This document shows, piece after piece, positions 1 to 8,134 of a DNA stretch of 64,000 bases. Below the pieces are notes generated by a model. That model had not been told where the DNA came from. It was given only the letters and a program-made list of their open reading frames with translations, and did not search any database. Position 1 is the first letter of the stretch. The number at the start of each line of letters is the position of its first letter. The stretch spans positions 3,720,001-3,784,000 of the forward strand of contig NZ_CP073318.1 of the NCBI RefSeq assembly GCF_018263855.1. The letters are read 5' to 3'. The DNA is from Kutzneria sp. CA-103260. Its GTDB lineage: Bacteria; Actinomycetota; Actinomycetes; Mycobacteriales; Pseudonocardiaceae. The position numbers and the translations under genes are program-made.

Positions 1-635
1 CCGCTGGCGGCCATCTGCCTGTGGGCGGCGTCAGCGAGGCAGGGCAGGTCATGGATCACGCCGGTCGTGTTGGGGTAGGCGCCCAGGATGATGCTGAGAA
101 AACTGCCGTCGCCGCCGCCGACGTCGACGATCTGACCGGCTCTCGTGAAGTCGTACGAGTCGGCCAGCGCCCCGCCCGTCACACGGCAGTGCTCCCCCAT
201 CGCCGCATTGAAAATCGAGCCATGCTCGGCATTCTGCCGAAGGTGGGCGAAGAGTGGCTCACCGAAGACCTGCGGAGCGGTCGGGGTTCCGGTCCGCAGA
301 CTGTGCAGGCCGTCGGCATAGACGTGGTTGAACAGCCCCTGGAACCGCACCCATGACCGCAGCGACTGGGGGTGCCCCTCGCGTAGCCGGTCGCCGATCG
401 AGGTCAGCCCGAACCTGCCCGGCGCGACCTCGGTGAACACGCCGACGCTGGCGAGCGCGCGCAGAAGGCGGTAGAGGGCGTCGGGGTGGGCGGAGACCGC
501 TGCCGCGAGTTCCCCGGCGTCGCGTGGCCCGGCGCCGAGCAGGTCGGCGACTCCAAGGTCGGCGGCGAACTGGAGGGCCTGAGCCGGGCCGAAGCCTTCC
601 GACAGTCGCAGAAGCCGGACAGCGTCGTCATTCAT
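1..635 (-). CDS. SAM-dependent O-methyltransferase, C-terminus beyond window
   Basis: The visible 211 residues have the layout of the acetylserotonin/plant-type O-methyltransferases common in antibiotic clusters. An N-terminal winged-helix dimerisation part (residues ~10-90, with ALYRLLRALASVGVF) precedes the SAM-binding motif I, IVDVGGGDGSFL, at residues 169-180. The catalytic His region and the C-terminus lie outside the window. The start is the ATG at 635, preceded by GGGAG five bases upstream. Such enzymes methylate hydroxyls of polyketides or aromatic natural products. The divergent exporter and glycosyltransferase genes support a tailoring role, but the substrate cannot be read from the sequence. 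Confidence 0.85.
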   Translation of the reverse strand, partial: MNDDAVRLLRLSEGFGPAQALQFAADLGVADLLGAGPRDAGELAAAVSAHPDALYRLLRALASVGVFTEVAPGRFGLTSIGDRLREGHPQSLRSWVRFQGLFNHVYADGLHSLRTGTPTAPQVFGEPLFAHLRQNAEHGSIFNAAMGEHCRVTGGALADSYDFTRAGQIVDVGGGDGSFLSIILGAYPNTTGVIHDLPCLADAAHRQMAAS

Positions 636-1173
636 GACATCTCCCGAGAGCACGATGTTCCGGACCGTGGACGACCGCGTCCTGGGCGTGGTGAACGGAC
701 TCTCTGACCGGACGAATCAAGGATGCGATCGACCTCGTGAGGTCGACAGTCTCAGGCAGTCTCGACATGCCGAACATCGGTGAGATGGCCTACAAGCCAC
801 CTACAAACCGGCTGCTGACCAGCAGCGCGGACCCGCGGTGATCATCCGTCGGCCATGTTCCAACATCACCCCTTCCTAGCATCGGAGGCCTGGCCACCCC
901 TGCTCGATCAGCGACCAGGAATGGACCCTGGCGGTAATTGGCCATGCGCACAAGGGAGGGGCCCGTCCAGTCGTCAGGAGGCCCGGCAGCACCGCCAATG
1001 GGTACAGTAAGCGTTGCAGTGGTGGCGAATGCCGGGCGCCGCAGCCCAACACGCTCACCGCGGCCCGGTTCGCCGACCACCTCCGTTCCTGTTGATTTCG
1101 CTGCCCTGCGACCCGATTCGCGCCGCACGCATCGCCGCACACATTCGCAACAACGACCTCCCAGGAGGTCCCC
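636..1173. other. Intergenic region between divergent O-methyltransferase and MFS genes
   Basis: These 538 bases carry no convincing gene. They hold the divergent promoters of the methyltransferase (minus) and exporter (plus), a perfect 18-bp interrupted palindrome at 729-746, and the exporter's Shine-Dalgarno. I could not identify -35/-10 boxes with confidence. Confidence 0.5.
729..746. promoter_or_regulatory. Inverted repeat, candidate operator
   Basis: TCGACCTC and GAGGTCGA face each other across a GT spacer, a perfect 8+8 bp dyad about 95 bp upstream of the methyltransferase start. Size and spacing suit a dimeric TetR-, MarR- or GntR-type repressor. No cognate regulator gene is visible nearby, so the regulator is unknown. 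Confidence 0.4.
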
Positions 1174-2394
1174 ATGTCGGACACCTCACCCCCGACCTCC
1201 TCGGCTCCCGACGGCGAACGGGCTCGCACGCCGGGGACGATCCAACTGATGTCACTCCTTGCCGCGAGCTGCCTGTCCGCGCTGGGGGGCGTGCTCATCG
1301 CACCAGTCCTGCCACAGATGCGGCAGGCGTTCGCCGGCGTCGCCGGTGTCGACGTGATCGTCCCGGTGGTCCTGACCGTCCCGGCGCTGTTCGTCGGGCT
1401 GGCCGCCCCCTTCGCCGGCTTGGTCGTCGACCTCGTGGACCGCAAGCGCCTCCTGCTCGTCGCACTCGTGGTCTACGCCGTTGCCGGCACCGCGCCGCTG
1501 TACCTGGCACACCTGTCGACGATCCTGCTCAGCCGGGTCCTGATCGGCATCTGCGAGGCCGCGATCATGACCTGCTGCACCACTCTGATCGGCGACTACT
1601 GGTCCGGCACGCAACGCAGCCGGCGCTTCAGCCTGCAGAGCCTGGTGACGGCGCTGTCGGCCACCGTGTTCCTGGCCCTGGGTGGCCTGCTGGGCACGTC
1701 CGGCTGGCGCACCCCGTTCTGGCTCTACACGATCGCCCTGGTGCTCGTGCCACTGGTCACCATGGTGATCTGGCAACCCAGCGGCGGCCGCCGCGCCGAG
1801 CGCCGGCGACTGGAGCCGTTGCCACGGCGACAACTGGTCGCCCCGTGCGCGATCACCCTCGTCGGCGGTGTCGTGTTCTACGCACTCATCGTCGAACTGC
1901 CCTTCATCCTCACCGAGTCCGGTGTCAGCTCCTCAGCCGCCATCGGTGGCCTCAGCGCGCTGATGGCGATCGCGACCGCCGCCGGCAGCTTCGCCTTCGC
2001 CCGGTTGTCCCACCAGACCGCACGCCGTCTGCTGCCGACGTCCTTCGGACTCGCGGCCCTCGGGTTCGGTCTCGTCTTCGCCACGAAGGCCGTTCCCGTC
2101 ATCACCGCCGGCGCCGTCGTCGCCGGCTTCGGCAACGGCATGCTGCTGCCCGTCCTGCTCACCTGGACGGTGAACCGGCTGGAATTCCAGCAACGCGGCC
2201 GCGGCACCGGCCTCTGGATCGGCGCCATGTCCACCGGTGGGTTCCTCTGCCCGCTGCTGATCACCGCGATCGCCGCGGGAGCCGGTGGTCTGCGCCCCGC
2301 GATCGGCGTCCTGGGCATCCTCGCCGTCACCATGGCCGCCGTCTCGGTGCTCACCACCCGCGACAGCGTCCCGCTCAACCTCACCACCGACTGA
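1174..2394 (+). CDS. MFS exporter, DHA1 drug:H+ antiporter type
   Basis: A 406-residue protein with about 12 hydrophobic segments. The loop after TM2 contains GLVVDLVDRKRLLL, matching MFS motif A (G-x3-D-x2-G/D-R-K/R). Length and pattern fit the DHA1 family, which exports drugs or endogenous metabolites across the cytoplasmic membrane in exchange for protons. The ATG is well supported by AGGAGGTC at 1163-1170. The gene is followed 80 bp downstream by a natural-product-type glycosyltransferase on the same strand and is divergent from an O-methyltransferase, so export or self-resistance for a glycosylated metabolite is a reasonable inference. Confidence 0.85.
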   Translation: MSDTSPPTSSAPDGERARTPGTIQLMSLLAASCLSALGGVLIAPVLPQMRQAFAGVAGVDVIVPVVLTVPALFVGLAAPFAGLVVDLVDRKRLLLVALVVYAVAGTAPLYLAHLSTILLSRVLIGICEAAIMTCCTTLIGDYWSGTQRSRRFSLQSLVTALSATVFLALGGLLGTSGWRTPFWLYTIALVLVPLVTMVIWQPSGGRRAERRRLEPLPRRQLVAPCAITLVGGVVFYALIVELPFILTESGVSSSAAIGGLSALMAIATAAGSFAFARLSHQTARRLLPTSFGLAALGFGLVFATKAVPVITAGAVVAGFGNGMLLPVLLTWTVNRLEFQQRGRGTGLWIGAMSTGGFLCPLLITAIAAGAGGLRPAIGVLGILAVTMAAVSVLTTRDSVPLNLTTD

Positions 2395-2407
2395 CCGGAG
2401 AAAAGCC

Positions 2408-2467
2408 GTGACCGACACCACCTCCCGACGTGCTGTCGGCGGCCCAGTTCGGTCGAACTCGACCTGA
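2408..2467 (+). other. 19-codon mini-ORF, possible leader or remnant of a GT-helper gene
   Basis: GTG at 2408 is preceded by GGAG (2397-2400) and runs 19 codons (MTDTTSRRAVGG...) to a TGA at 2465-2467, just before the glycosyltransferase Shine-Dalgarno. Activator-dependent glycosyltransferases of the EryCIII/DesVII class are usually preceded by a P450-like helper gene. The short peptide could be the 5' stub of such a gene after deletion, a translational-coupling leader, or chance. It is too short to decide. Confidence 0.25.
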
Positions 2468-2477
2468 GAGGTCCGCG

Positions 2478-3635
2478 ATGCGTGTTCTCTTCACCATGCC
2501 TCCTGATCTTGCCCATATGTTCCCGCTGATCCCCCTTGCCTGGGCGACACGTACCTGCGGCCATGAGGTCCTGATCGCAACCTCGGAGCAGGGGGCGGAC
2601 ATCACGGTCAAGGCCGGCCTGCCTACCGCGGAAGTCTCACCCGACGTCGACTTCCCCGCGATCTTCCGCCGGTTTGCCGCCGTGCCCTTCTTTCAGGGGC
2701 GATCGCCGGAGCACCGGGAGCTGAGCAAGCAGTGGGCCGAGACGGGAGTCACCCCCGACCCCTTGCTCCAGTTGTTCGCGGCGGTGTCCGACGCGATGGT
2801 CGACGGCGTCACGCGGGTGGCCGAACACTGGCGCCCGGATCTTGTCGTGTACTCGAGACTGGAGGGAGCGGGGCCGCTGGCCGCACGCAAGCTCGGCGTT
2901 CCGGCAGTTGAGCATGACTACGGATTCATCCGCAATGCCACCGACAGCGAACGCCTTCTGACGCACCTTTCGGCGAGCTACCGGCGTAACAACGTTCCGC
3001 CGGAACTGCCGCGTCGCACATGGATCCACGTGGGACCGCCGAGCATGATGGTTGATCGAGGTCCCGGCTGGGCCGTGCGCTACGTGCCCTACAACGCCGG
3101 AGGGCTGCTGCCCGACTGGCTGCTGCAACCGCGGAAGCGTCCACGGATCGGCGTCACCCTGGGCACGGTGGTGCCACGCACATCCGGCGTGGGCGGGTTG
3201 CAGCGGTGCATGGCTTCGGCCACCAAGGTGGACGCGGAGTTCGTGTTGCTGCTGGGCGCTGATCCGGACACGTCAGCACTGGGCGAGCTGCCCGACAACG
3301 TGCGGGTCACCGGCTGGATTCCGTTGAACTCGCTGCTGGCCGTCAGCGACGCTCTGGTTCATCACGGCGGTGCGGGCACGACGTTGACCGCCGCGTGTGC
3401 CGGCGTCCCGCAACTGGTGATACCGCACGGCGCCGACCACTTCGTCAACGCCCACGTGGCCGCCCGCCGCGGAGTCGGACTGGTCTGCGAACCGACTGCG
3501 GTGACCCCCGATGTGCTCGACACACTGCTGAACTCTGACCAGATCCGGGCCGCGGCGGCCGAGGTGCGGGCCGAGATCGAGCGAATGCCGACCCCCGCGC
3601 AGATCGTGCCCAAGCTGCTCGAGTTCGCCAGCTGA
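2478..3635 (+). CDS. Natural-product glycosyltransferase, GT1 (activator-dependent type)
   Basis: A 385-residue GT-B fold protein. Its N-terminus (MRVLFTMPPDLAHMFPLIPL) and the C-terminal donor-binding block, HHGGAGTT at residues 295-302 followed by VIPHGADHF, match the macrolide, anthracycline and aureolic-acid glycosyltransferases that use TDP- or UDP-deoxysugars. The expected reaction is transfer of a deoxysugar to an aglycone in the cytosol. The start is the ATG at 2478, where GAGAGG precedes it and the family N-terminus begins; an in-frame ATG at 2430 would add 16 atypical residues. No deoxysugar synthesis genes are in view, so donor and acceptor are unknown. Confidence 0.85.
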   Translation: MRVLFTMPPDLAHMFPLIPLAWATRTCGHEVLIATSEQGADITVKAGLPTAEVSPDVDFPAIFRRFAAVPFFQGRSPEHRELSKQWAETGVTPDPLLQLFAAVSDAMVDGVTRVAEHWRPDLVVYSRLEGAGPLAARKLGVPAVEHDYGFIRNATDSERLLTHLSASYRRNNVPPELPRRTWIHVGPPSMMVDRGPGWAVRYVPYNAGGLLPDWLLQPRKRPRIGVTLGTVVPRTSGVGGLQRCMASATKVDAEFVLLLGADPDTSALGELPDNVRVTGWIPLNSLLAVSDALVHHGGAGTTLTAACAGVPQLVIPHGADHFVNAHVAARRGVGLVCEPTAVTPDVLDTLLNSDQIRAAAAEVRAEIERMPTPAQIVPKLLEFAS

Positions 3636-3755
3636 CGCCCGCCAGCTCGGTGTCCAGAATCATGAGTATAACTCACATAACGCCGTACGCCCGTCGGGTG
3701 TCAGCCAACCAGGTGAACGCTTGCCCGCGACACCGAGCCGCGATACAGAGAACCC

Positions 3756-4328
3756 ATGGGACACAAACCAGCCGCCATGCTGCTCACGATGACCGCCGCC
3801 ATGCTGAGCATCGTCGGCACCGCAACGGCCGACCCCACGCCGCCCGCCCACACGGCGTACACCTCAGCCGATTTCGAGAACTACCGACCCGACGCCAAGG
3901 CCGTGACCTACTCCCCCGATCTCGTTCCGGTGGGATCGACGGCCACCGTCGCCGCCACGCCCTCGCCGAACGGCACGACCACAGTGGTCCTGTACGTCGA
4001 GGGCCTGCTGGCCAACCACCAGTACGGCGCGCACGTCCATCAGCGGAGCTGCGGTCGCACCCCGGAAGACGCGGGTCCGCACTACCAGAACACTCCGGAT
4101 CCGGTGCAGCCCTCGGTCAACCCCGCCTACGCCAACCCACAGAACGAGATCTGGCTGGACTTCACCACCGACCGGCACGGCAACGCCTGGTCCATCTCCA
4201 GCGTGAACTGGCAGTTCACGCAGCGGCACGCCGGCTCCGTGGTGATCCATACCGAGCACACGCACACCGACCCCGGAAGTGCCGGCACCGCGGGCGCCCG
4301 GCTGGCATGCGTCACCGTCGACTTCTGA
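3756..4328 (+). CDS. Secreted Cu/Zn superoxide dismutase-like protein
   Basis: 190 residues. A signal peptide ending near TATA-DPTPP is followed by a SodC-like beta-sandwich. Metal-type histidines sit in family positions: GAHVHQ (paired His), GPHYQN, and the late VIHTEHTHTD segment. A Cys pair (QRSCG and RLACV) could form the conserved disulfide. The glycine-rich and His-rich loops are more divergent than in classical SodC, so enzymatic activity is likely but not certain; some actinobacterial relatives are only SOD-like domains. The protein would act outside the membrane against superoxide. It appears monocistronic, and no strong Shine-Dalgarno precedes the ATG at 3756. Confidence 0.75.
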   Translation: MGHKPAAMLLTMTAAMLSIVGTATADPTPPAHTAYTSADFENYRPDAKAVTYSPDLVPVGSTATVAATPSPNGTTTVVLYVEGLLANHQYGAHVHQRSCGRTPEDAGPHYQNTPDPVQPSVNPAYANPQNEIWLDFTTDRHGNAWSISSVNWQFTQRHAGSVVIHTEHTHTDPGSAGTAGARLACVTVDF

Positions 4329-4370
4329 CGCGTTGACACGGTTCTGGCGCTGGACGTGCGCTAAGCGGGC

Positions 4371-4388
4371 GTGCCGGAGTTCCGGCAC
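4371..4388 (+). terminator. Hairpin after SOD-like gene
   Basis: GTGCCGGA and TCCGGCAC pair perfectly over 8 bp with a 2-nt spacer, 43 bases after the SOD-like stop codon. There is no U-tract, as usual for actinobacterial terminators. Confidence 0.45.
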
Positions 4389-4591
4389 ACCCGTGGGCCT
4401 CGCTGTGCGGTGCCCGTCAGGCCGCCACTGGCTTGTCGCCCAGCTGAGCGGCCGACGGCGAGCGTCGGCGCGTGGTCCCGGCCGGAACGATCGTCACCAG
4501 GACAACGACGAGAGCCAGTGCCAGCAAGGCCCCGGCCGACTGGTTCACCGGCGACGTGTGGTGGGACGCCATCCACGCCGGCCCGCGCTGA

Positions 4592-4620
4592 CCGCGGAAA
4601 ACCTCTGTCGGGTTTTGCGG
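4592..4620 (+). promoter_or_regulatory. Hairpin directly upstream of serine hydrolase gene
   Basis: CCGC(GG)AAAACC pairs with GGTTTTGCGG around a 7-nt loop, with a GG bulge on the 5' arm. It ends 22 bases before the ATG at 4643, where no good Shine-Dalgarno is present. It could be a second terminator or a 5'-UTR structure. Confidence 0.35.
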
Positions 4621-4642
4621 TACTTCCCCCTAAGCTGACGAG

Positions 4643-5953
4643 ATGGGGTGGAATCTGAGCGAGCTCATCGCGAAGCACGACGTGCCGGGCGCACAGGTCG
4701 CCGTGCTGGCCGACGGGGAGATCCAGGACGACGCCGCAGGCGTGCTGAGCCTGCACACCCGAGTCGAGACCACGACCGACTCGGTGTTCAAGATCGGCTC
4801 GATCACCAAGATCTGGACGGCGACGTTGATCCAGCAACTGGTGAACGAGGGTCTGCTGGATCTCGACCGTCCGCTTCGCGACTATCTGCCCGGTTTCCGG
4901 CTGAGCGACCCGGCCGTCACCGAATCCCTGACCACCCGCCACCTGCTCACCCACACCAGCGGCATGGACGGCAACCACTTCACCGACACCGGCCGCAACG
5001 ACGACGCGATCGAGAAGTTCGTCGCCACCCTCGCCGACGCGGACCACCTCCTCCCGCCAGGCACCCTCTTCTCCTACTCCAACAGTGGGTACGTGGTGCT
5101 CGGCCGGCTGGTGGAAGTGTTGCGCGGCAAGCTCTTTCACGATGTGCTCCGCGAACGCCTGGTGGCGCCGCTCGGCCTGGACACCGTCGCCACCACCACG
5201 TACGAGGCGATCCTGCACCGCGCGGCGGTCGGCCACATCGAGGCCGACGGGGAACTCGTGCCCACGAAGACGTGGGCGGTCCGCTACTTCTGCGCGCCCA
5301 GCGGCTCACATCTGGCGATGAGCGCCCGTGACCTGATGGAGTTCGTCCGCCTGCACCTCACCGACCAGGGGCTCGCGGCACTGCGCGAACCCCAGCTCGA
5401 ATCCGTCCCCGACTTCGGCGGCGGCATCCTCGGCTGGGGGCTGGGCTGGATGCGCTACCGGGACGGCGTCGTCGGCCACACCGGCGTCTCCAGGGGGCAG
5501 AAGGCTTTCCTTCGCGTCGCCCCAGCGGCCGGCGTGGCGGTGGCCGTGCTGACCAACAGCGCGGGTGGCGAGCCGCTGGCCCACGATATCTTCAGCGCGG
5601 TGCTCGGCGATCTCGCCGGCGTCGAGACGGCGCCACTGCCCGTGCCGCCGGCGAACCCCGCCTCGATCGACGCGGACCGCATGTGCGGCACCTATCGCAC
5701 CTCCCGGTACGACATCACCCTCGCCGTCGAGAACGACCGCGCGTTCCTCGTCCGCCGCCCGCACAACGAACTCGCCGAGTCGTTCACCGGCAAGTCCGGG
5801 GATCGCGTCGAGGTCGTCCGCCTCGGCGACAGCGCGATCATCACCGCCGAACCGACGTTCGAGGGCCACCAGGTCCTGTCCCTGGTCGGCTCCGACGAGC
5901 ACGGCCGCGCCCGGTTCCTGCACAACGGCGCCGCCGCCTACCGGATCGCCTGA
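4643..5953 (+). CDS. Serine hydrolase of the class C beta-lactamase/DD-peptidase fold
   Basis: 436 residues. The beta-lactamase (PF00144-type) fold is shown by the nucleophile motif SITK (S-x-x-K) within FKIGSITKIWTATL at residues ~49-62, YSN within FSYSNSGYVVLG, and HTG within VGHTGVSRG, which replaces the KTG triad of true beta-lactamases. The C-terminal ~110 residues form an extra beta-rich domain seen in many esterase/DD-peptidase homologues. No signal peptide is visible, so the protein is probably cytosolic and more likely an esterase or peptidase than an antibiotic-resistance enzyme. The reaction is acyl-serine hydrolysis of an ester or amide; the substrate is unknown. Confidence 0.85.
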   Translation: MGWNLSELIAKHDVPGAQVAVLADGEIQDDAAGVLSLHTRVETTTDSVFKIGSITKIWTATLIQQLVNEGLLDLDRPLRDYLPGFRLSDPAVTESLTTRHLLTHTSGMDGNHFTDTGRNDDAIEKFVATLADADHLLPPGTLFSYSNSGYVVLGRLVEVLRGKLFHDVLRERLVAPLGLDTVATTTYEAILHRAAVGHIEADGELVPTKTWAVRYFCAPSGSHLAMSARDLMEFVRLHLTDQGLAALREPQLESVPDFGGGILGWGLGWMRYRDGVVGHTGVSRGQKAFLRVAPAAGVAVAVLTNSAGGEPLAHDIFSAVLGDLAGVETAPLPVPPANPASIDADRMCGTYRTSRYDITLAVENDRAFLVRRPHNELAESFTGKSGDRVEVVRLGDSAIITAEPTFEGHQVLSLVGSDEHGRARFLHNGAAAYRIA

Positions 5954-5989
5954 AGGTCTGCCGGGTCATCCTGCCTGATCAGGGGAGTC

Positions 5990-6610
5990 ATGTCGCAGTC
6001 GCAGCGTTTCGATTCACAGCGCGAAGAACCCTCTCCATGCCCGCCCACATCCGGACCCGTCGTCAGGCAGGACCCTCGTATCGCCACCCTGGTACTGATG
6101 GTCGGGCTCCCCGCAGCCGGAAAAACCACCCGGGCCAAAGAGCTCGCGGCAGCGCACCAAGCGCTGCGGCTGACCCCGGACCACTGGATGATCCCGCTGT
6201 TCGGGGATTCGATGGCCGACGGCAAGCGCTGGGTGCTCGAAGGCCGACTCATCTCGGTCGCCCTGCAGGCGCTGCGACTGGGGATCAGCGTCGTGCTCGA
6301 CTACGGGCTGTGGGGCCGCGATGAACGGTCGGCACTGCGCTGGCTGGCCCGCTCGGCCGGGGCCGCATGCCAGGTGGTCTACCTGCCCGTGGACAAGAAC
6401 GTCCAGCTCGCCCGCATCGCACACCGCCAGGAAACGACACCGCACCAGACGTTCCCGATGAGCGAGGCCGACGTGGACGCGTGGCGGGAGCAATTCCAGG
6501 TGCCTGACGCCGCCGAACTCGACGGCGGGGAGATCCCCGCCCCGCCAACGGGGTGGCCGGACTGGCAAGGGTGGGCAGCAGACCACTGGCCCTCCTGCAC
6601 CGACAGCTAA
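5990..6610 (+). CDS. P-loop kinase-like ATPase (AAA_33/zeta-toxin-like)
   Basis: 206 residues. A Walker A motif GLPAAGKTT lies at residues 39-47, followed by a D-x-W segment and an RxxR-type lid region (RIAHRQE), the pattern of small nucleoside, phosphotransferase or zeta-like kinases. It probably phosphorylates a small molecule in the cytosol, possibly an antibiotic as chloramphenicol phosphotransferase relatives do. GGGGAG precedes the ATG at 5990. The first ~30 residues are low complexity and could be dispensable. It converges with, and overlaps antisense, the C-terminal extension of the HIT gene. Confidence 0.7.
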   Translation: MSQSQRFDSQREEPSPCPPTSGPVVRQDPRIATLVLMVGLPAAGKTTRAKELAAAHQALRLTPDHWMIPLFGDSMADGKRWVLEGRLISVALQALRLGISVVLDYGLWGRDERSALRWLARSAGAACQVVYLPVDKNVQLARIAHRQETTPHQTFPMSEADVDAWREQFQVPDAAELDGGEIPAPPTGWPDWQGWAADHWPSCTDS

Positions 6611-7070
6611 AGGACACACCCCGCGCGGGGTCGAACACGGTGGTCTGCTGCTGGTCGTAGGGAACACCGGGCGGCAGGGGCGCGAGGTGCCAATGAACGT
6701 GCCGGTTGGCCTGTTGGCTGCCCAGCGACAGCACGTAGAGCCGTTCGACGGGTAGCAGGTCGGTCAGCGCGCTGCCCGCGCGGTGCACGACGCGGTGAAC
6801 GGCCAGGTACTCGTCGGTGGTGAAGTCGCCGACGGCGTGTTCGCGATGGCTGACCGGGGCGACCAGGAAGTGTCCGAGCACGGACGGGAAACGGCTGGCG
6901 AAGACCACGGCGTCGTCGTCGCGGTACGCGATGTGGTGTGGGTAGTCGGGATTGCCGGCGAGCAGTTCGCAGATGAAGCAGGCTCGGCGGAGGTCTGTCT
7001 CCGCTGGCGTGTCCGCGTCAGGAGCAGTATGCAGCCATCTCGCTTCGTCGTGGCGCGACCGTCGCTGCAC
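6285..7070 (-). CDS. HIT-family protein with readthrough C-terminus
   Basis: Residues ~20-135 are a clear histidine-triad domain: an N-terminal zinc-type region (ACFICELLAGNP), PVSHREHAVGDF, and the catalytic HVHWH triad in QANRHVHWHLAPLPPGVPY. HIT enzymes hydrolyse nucleotide phosphoramidates or dinucleotide polyphosphates. After VFDPARGV the frame continues about 115 more residues of Arg/Pro-rich, non-family sequence, antisense to the kinase gene. Removing one GT from the GTGT at the junction would give ...ARGVL and a stop at 6607-6609, overlapping the kinase stop. The extension therefore looks like a recent 2-nt shift. GTG 7070 is chosen as start; an in-frame GTG at 7127 also exists. Neither has a good Shine-Dalgarno. 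Confidence 0.7.
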   Translation of the reverse strand: MQRRSRHDEARWLHTAPDADTPAETDLRRACFICELLAGNPDYPHHIAYRDDDAVVFASRFPSVLGHFLVAPVSHREHAVGDFTTDEYLAVHRVVHRAGSALTDLLPVERLYVLSLGSQQANRHVHWHLAPLPPGVPYDQQQTTVFDPARGVSFSCRCRRASGLLPTLASPATPLAGRGSPRRRVRRRQAPGIAPATRPRRPRSSGTSGAVSFPGGVRCGRAGRSCPRAGRPPGMRPRPSGPASAVPTVHRGPTARSRARR

Positions 7071-7111
7071 CAGGATGGAGGTGACCGTGGATCGACGAGC
7101 CGAAGAAAGGG

Positions 7112-8098
7112 ATGGTCGTGGTGACACGGTGTCGCCTGGTCCGGATGCTCACCGCGATGGGCGTTCTCATCGTGCTGCTGGCCGGATGCGGTCGGCCCGC
7201 GCTCGGAGCCGGGGGTGACACGCAAGGCGACGAACACGCCGAGCATGGTGGGCCGATCCAGCCGGTGAAGACCACCGAAGCGGATTGGCGAGGTGTGGCC
7301 GGCGCATTGGGCCGGATGGGCACACTCTGGGGCGAGACGGTGTATCGGGTGGGGTTCCCACGCCGGGATCTCACCGTGACGTCGAGGGGCGTTCGGATCA
7401 AGGCCGGGTTCGCGCTTGGTTCCTATGCCGCGTTCGTCCGCTACCGGGACGGCGAGACGATGGTGATGGGCGATCTGGTGGTCACCGAGGACGAACTGCC
7501 GAAGGTCACCGATGCCTTGCAGCACAACGGTATCTCCCAGACCGCGGTGCACAAGCACCTGCTGGCGCACGAACCACCAGTGTGGTGGACCCACATCCAC
7601 GCCGAAGGCAGGGAACCGGTGACGATCGCGCGAGCGATCCGGGCGGCGCTTGACGTCACTGCCACCCCGCCGCCGGTCACCCCGCCGCCACCGCCACCGT
7701 TGGACCTGGACACCGCCGGGATCGACGCCGCACTGGGGGCCGCCGGCACCAACGACGGCGGCATCTACAAGTTCTCCTTCGCCCGCAAGGAAACCGTGAC
7801 CTCGCACCGGCGAGTGCTGCTGCCCGCGATGGGCGTCAGCACCGGGCTGAACTTCCAGCCCACCGGGGGCCGCAAGGCTGCGATCAACGGCGACTTCGTG
7901 ATGACCGAGTCCGAAGTCCAGCATGTGATCCAGGCGCTGCGCGCCGGCGGGATCGAGATCGTCGAGCTGCACAACCACGCGTTGAACGACCAGCCACGCC
8001 TGTTTTACCTGCACTTCTGGGCCGTCGGCGATGGCGTCACCCTCGCCAAGGCGCTCCGTGTCGCTGTTGACTCGCACAACGTGCAGCCCGCGAGCTGA
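7112..8098 (+). CDS. Lipoprotein with two DUF1259 (LppY/LpqO) domains
   Basis: 328 residues. A lipoprotein signal ending in the lipobox VLLAGC is followed by two tandem copies of the DUF1259 fold (about residues 50-185 and 200-325), separated by a Pro-rich linker (PPPVTPPPPPP). The copies carry matching signatures: HKHLLAHEPPVWWTHIH in the first and HNHALNDQPRLFYLHFW in the second. The second copy has fewer His, suggesting only the first binds metal or substrate. The family is named after mycobacterial LppY/LpqO and its function is unknown. It is anchored on the outer face of the membrane and converges with an HtrA-like protease gene. Confidence 0.8.
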   Translation: MVVVTRCRLVRMLTAMGVLIVLLAGCGRPALGAGGDTQGDEHAEHGGPIQPVKTTEADWRGVAGALGRMGTLWGETVYRVGFPRRDLTVTSRGVRIKAGFALGSYAAFVRYRDGETMVMGDLVVTEDELPKVTDALQHNGISQTAVHKHLLAHEPPVWWTHIHAEGREPVTIARAIRAALDVTATPPPVTPPPPPPLDLDTAGIDAALGAAGTNDGGIYKFSFARKETVTSHRRVLLPAMGVSTGLNFQPTGGRKAAINGDFVMTESEVQHVIQALRAGGIEIVELHNHALNDQPRLFYLHFWAVGDGVTLAKALRVAVDSHNVQPAS

Positions 8099-8134
8099 CT
8101 CGCGGAATTACCCATACGGTCGTGCGGCTTCTAC

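Larger units (their letters stand above)
4329..4642. other. Intergenic region with two hairpins
   Basis: No gene is supported in these 314 bases. They contain a perfect dyad at 4371-4388 (GTGCCGGA-GT-TCCGGCAC), probably ending the SOD-like transcript, and a second hairpin at 4592-4620 close to the next start codon. Confidence 0.5.

Noticed and set aside
636-1173. Small ORFs in both directions upstream of the exporter
   Set aside because: No ribosome-binding sites, compositional bias only, and they overlap each other.
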